A stretch of DNA of 64,000 bases from Phormidesmis priestleyi BC1401 (lineage in GTDB: Bacteria; Cyanobacteriota; Cyanobacteriia; Leptolyngbyales; Leptolyngbyaceae), in NCBI RefSeq assembly GCF_001650195.1, contig NZ_LXYR01000013.1:1-64000 (forward strand), in the 5' to 3' direction. Positions 62,825 to 64,000 of the stretch are shown here, one piece after another (positions within the stretch are counted from its first letter, which is position 1; every line of letters starts with the position of its first letter). The notes below the pieces were generated by a model. The model searched no databases. It was not told the origin of the DNA and saw only the letters and a program-made list of their open reading frames with translations. The position numbers and the translations under genes were made by a program.

Positions 62825-63490
62825 ATGGCTCAATGGGATGCAGGTCGATTTGTGCAAACCCTGGCATACTTTGAGGTGATTCCTTTTGTAAGCTGGCTTC
62901 AGAAAATGGTTCAAGGTAGCACGCCTTCTCAGCCGATCGGTAATCCGTCAGACTTGTTTGACTTTAGCAATCCGTCGGGCACGATTAGTTTGTGGGGAGC
63001 TTTAGATGATGTCGTGATGGGCGGCGTGAGCGCGAGTTCGTTTCAGCAGATCGATCGGGCAGCGCTGTTTACGGGCAATGTCTCGACTGAAAATTCGGGT
63101 GGGTTTGCCTCAGTTCGGACTCGCAATTTTGAGCCGCCTGCCAATCTCTCAGACTACGACGGGATAGAACTGCGTGTCAAAGGCGATGGCAATCGCTACA
63201 AGTTCATCGCCCGTGACGATGAAAAGTGGGACAGCATCGCCTACACCTATTCGTTTGACACCGTGGCGGATGAGTGGATCACTGTCAAAGCCCCGTTTTC
63301 AGAATTGGTTCCGGCATTTCGGGCAAAAACGCTGAAGGATGCCAGCCCGATCGCGGCTCAACATCTGCGATCGCTGCAACTGATGCTGAGTAAATTTGAG
63401 TATGACGGGGCACTCAATCCCAAATTTACTCCTGGCACATTTCGGTTGTATGTCTCAACGATTAGAGCTTATCGCGGCTCTAGCGTTTAG
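62825..63490 (+). CDS. CIA30-like protein (NDUFAF1 family)
   Basis: About 221 residues from ATG 62825, preceded by GAGGATAAGCAA; a GTG at 62807 is the alternative. After a 55-residue N-terminus the CIA30 jelly-roll domain begins LFDFSNPSGTISLWGALDD, with VVMGGVSASSFQQIDRAALF, VSTENSGGFASVRTRNFEPP, LRVKGDGNRYKFIARDDEKW and a final LSKFEYDGALNP. CIA30/NDUFAF1 assists complex I assembly in mitochondria; cyanobacterial members are suspected, but not shown, to assist NDH-1. It overlaps the converging gene by 11 bp. Confidence 0.85.
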   Translation: MAQWDAGRFVQTLAYFEVIPFVSWLQKMVQGSTPSQPIGNPSDLFDFSNPSGTISLWGALDDVVMGGVSASSFQQIDRAALFTGNVSTENSGGFASVRTRNFEPPANLSDYDGIELRVKGDGNRYKFIARDDEKWDSIAYTYSFDTVADEWITVKAPFSELVPAFRAKTLKDASPIAAQHLRSLQLMLSKFEYDGALNPKFTPGTFRLYVSTIRAYRGSSV

Positions 63491-64000
63491 CACGATTTGA
63501 GCGACCCACTTCTTGAGTTACTGCGTCTGCTAGCCCAGATTCTTGAAAACAGATCGCAAACATCTGTACAGAGTCGAGGTTTGGGGCAAGTTTTTTGGCT
63601 TGCGTAGTGCTCATTCCGGGCGCTGCACAAAAATTTTCAGCGATGACACCATACTCATCCGGCATTCCTAAGAGGTTTTCAAACTTAGTGGAATTTTGGA
63701 GAAATGGACGCGATCGCTGCAAAATTCGATCCGTCAAAAAGCTTGCAGATTGGGTAGAGTCTTTGGGCAAAAGACCTGGTTTAACGACTGCGATAGTGAC
63801 AAAACCCTGTACTGCTTGTCTGAGTTTGCCACTCGTCTCAAAAGAGTTCATGAAGGCAGTGAGCAATTCAGGCTTGTAGTTAGGACTCGATTTCACCCCC
63901 GCTTGAAACCCTAAAAGAACACCAGCAGTTTCAAAGTCTGTCAACGTGTTGACGTAGGTTGTGAATTTCACCGGAGATTTGTGCCAACCGTTACCGCAGA
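63480..64000 (-). CDS. Unidentified protein, N-terminus beyond window
   Basis: The frame is open to the window edge; the GTG at 63971 may be internal, since upstream codons (HKSP and so on) continue the same sense. The visible ~170 residues have helices LTDFETAGVLLGFQAGVKSS, LLTAFMNSFETSGKLRQAVQ and SFLTDRILQRSRPFLQ, and Met/Cys-rich C-terminal segments (FCAAPGMSTTQAKKLAP, MFAICFQESGLADAV). I do not recognise the family. A signal peptide cannot be judged. It converges with the CIA30 gene. Confidence 0.55.
   Translation of the reverse strand, partial: CGNGWHKSPVKFTTYVNTLTDFETAGVLLGFQAGVKSSPNYKPELLTAFMNSFETSGKLRQAVQGFVTIAVVKPGLLPKDSTQSASFLTDRILQRSRPFLQNSTKFENLLGMPDEYGVIAENFCAAPGMSTTQAKKLAPNLDSVQMFAICFQESGLADAVTQEVGRSNRAKR

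Overview
The window is chromosomal DNA from a cyanobacterium, most likely a filamentous Leptolyngbya/Oscillatoria-like lineage (the genus is inference). It carries psbO (photosystem II), apcD (phycobilisome core), a psaK-like gene (photosystem I), an RbcR-type LysR regulator, group 3 sigma factor SigF, a cyanobacterial Omp85 and a cyanobacterial-type LexA. The octamer GCGATCGC and its core CGATCG (HIP1), a cyanobacterial hallmark, occur throughout. There are no rRNA or tRNA genes, no CRISPR array and no prophage.

Layout. 1-1504: an IS110-type transposase tail abuts a broken [2Fe-2S] ferredoxin gene and a roadblock-like gene split by a MITE. 1659-6182: RbcR-type regulator, Ser/Thr kinase, periplasmic binding protein, and a PstS remnant next to another MITE. 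6201-14919: nadA, mutS2, ilvN, a BON protein, DUF6391, a PilP-like lipoprotein, sigF and psbO. 15168-21328: a large membrane glycosyltransferase with TPRs, a GNAT enzyme, and a three-gene cassette (cysteine hydrolase, cupin, CocE-type hydrolase). 21669-28172: omp85, a second GNAT enzyme, a diheme cytochrome c and secA. 28611-36974: psiE-like gene, a membrane protein that looks internally deleted, accA, a possible structured RNA, SDR, folE, trpF, a decayed psaK, a site-2 protease and a frameshifted patatin. 37186-39521: CIRCE-groES-groEL with terminator. 39709-46982: YbjN-like and DUF4912 proteins, DUF2993, cdsA, cbiT, a decaying heptad-repeat gene, an Orn/Lys/Arg decarboxylase and a proline-rich miniprotein. 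47013-54027: ychF, a pentapeptide protein, an RRM protein, a YkvA protein, an anion transporter, a tandem PTPS (QueD-like) protein, a methyltransferase and lexA. 54088-64000: hydrolases, DUF924, apcD, fumC, Uma2, a subtilase, a secreted helical protein, CIA30 and a gene running off the edge.

Most genes are housekeeping or photosynthetic and stand alone or in short same-strand runs. The distinctive feature is small-repeat load and gene decay. Five MITE-like elements share a GAGAGGG-type hairpin core but have at least four different terminal inverted repeats, and a sixth carries one of those termini without the core. A second family of GTAGAGACGTT hairpins sits in intergenic regions, usually at gene ends. 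Broken or reduced genes are the ferredoxin, the roadblock gene, pstS, psaK, the patatin, the heptad-repeat gene and a fragment at 48181-48378. Several of these breaks coincide with a mobile-element edge, so the likely history is element insertion followed by decay. I found no convincing new defence or biosynthetic system. The best leads are the modular MITEs, the doubly disrupted roadblock-ferredoxin pair, a LexA with an altered cleavage site, the 21-bp heptad-repeat gene and a possible structured RNA upstream of the SDR gene.
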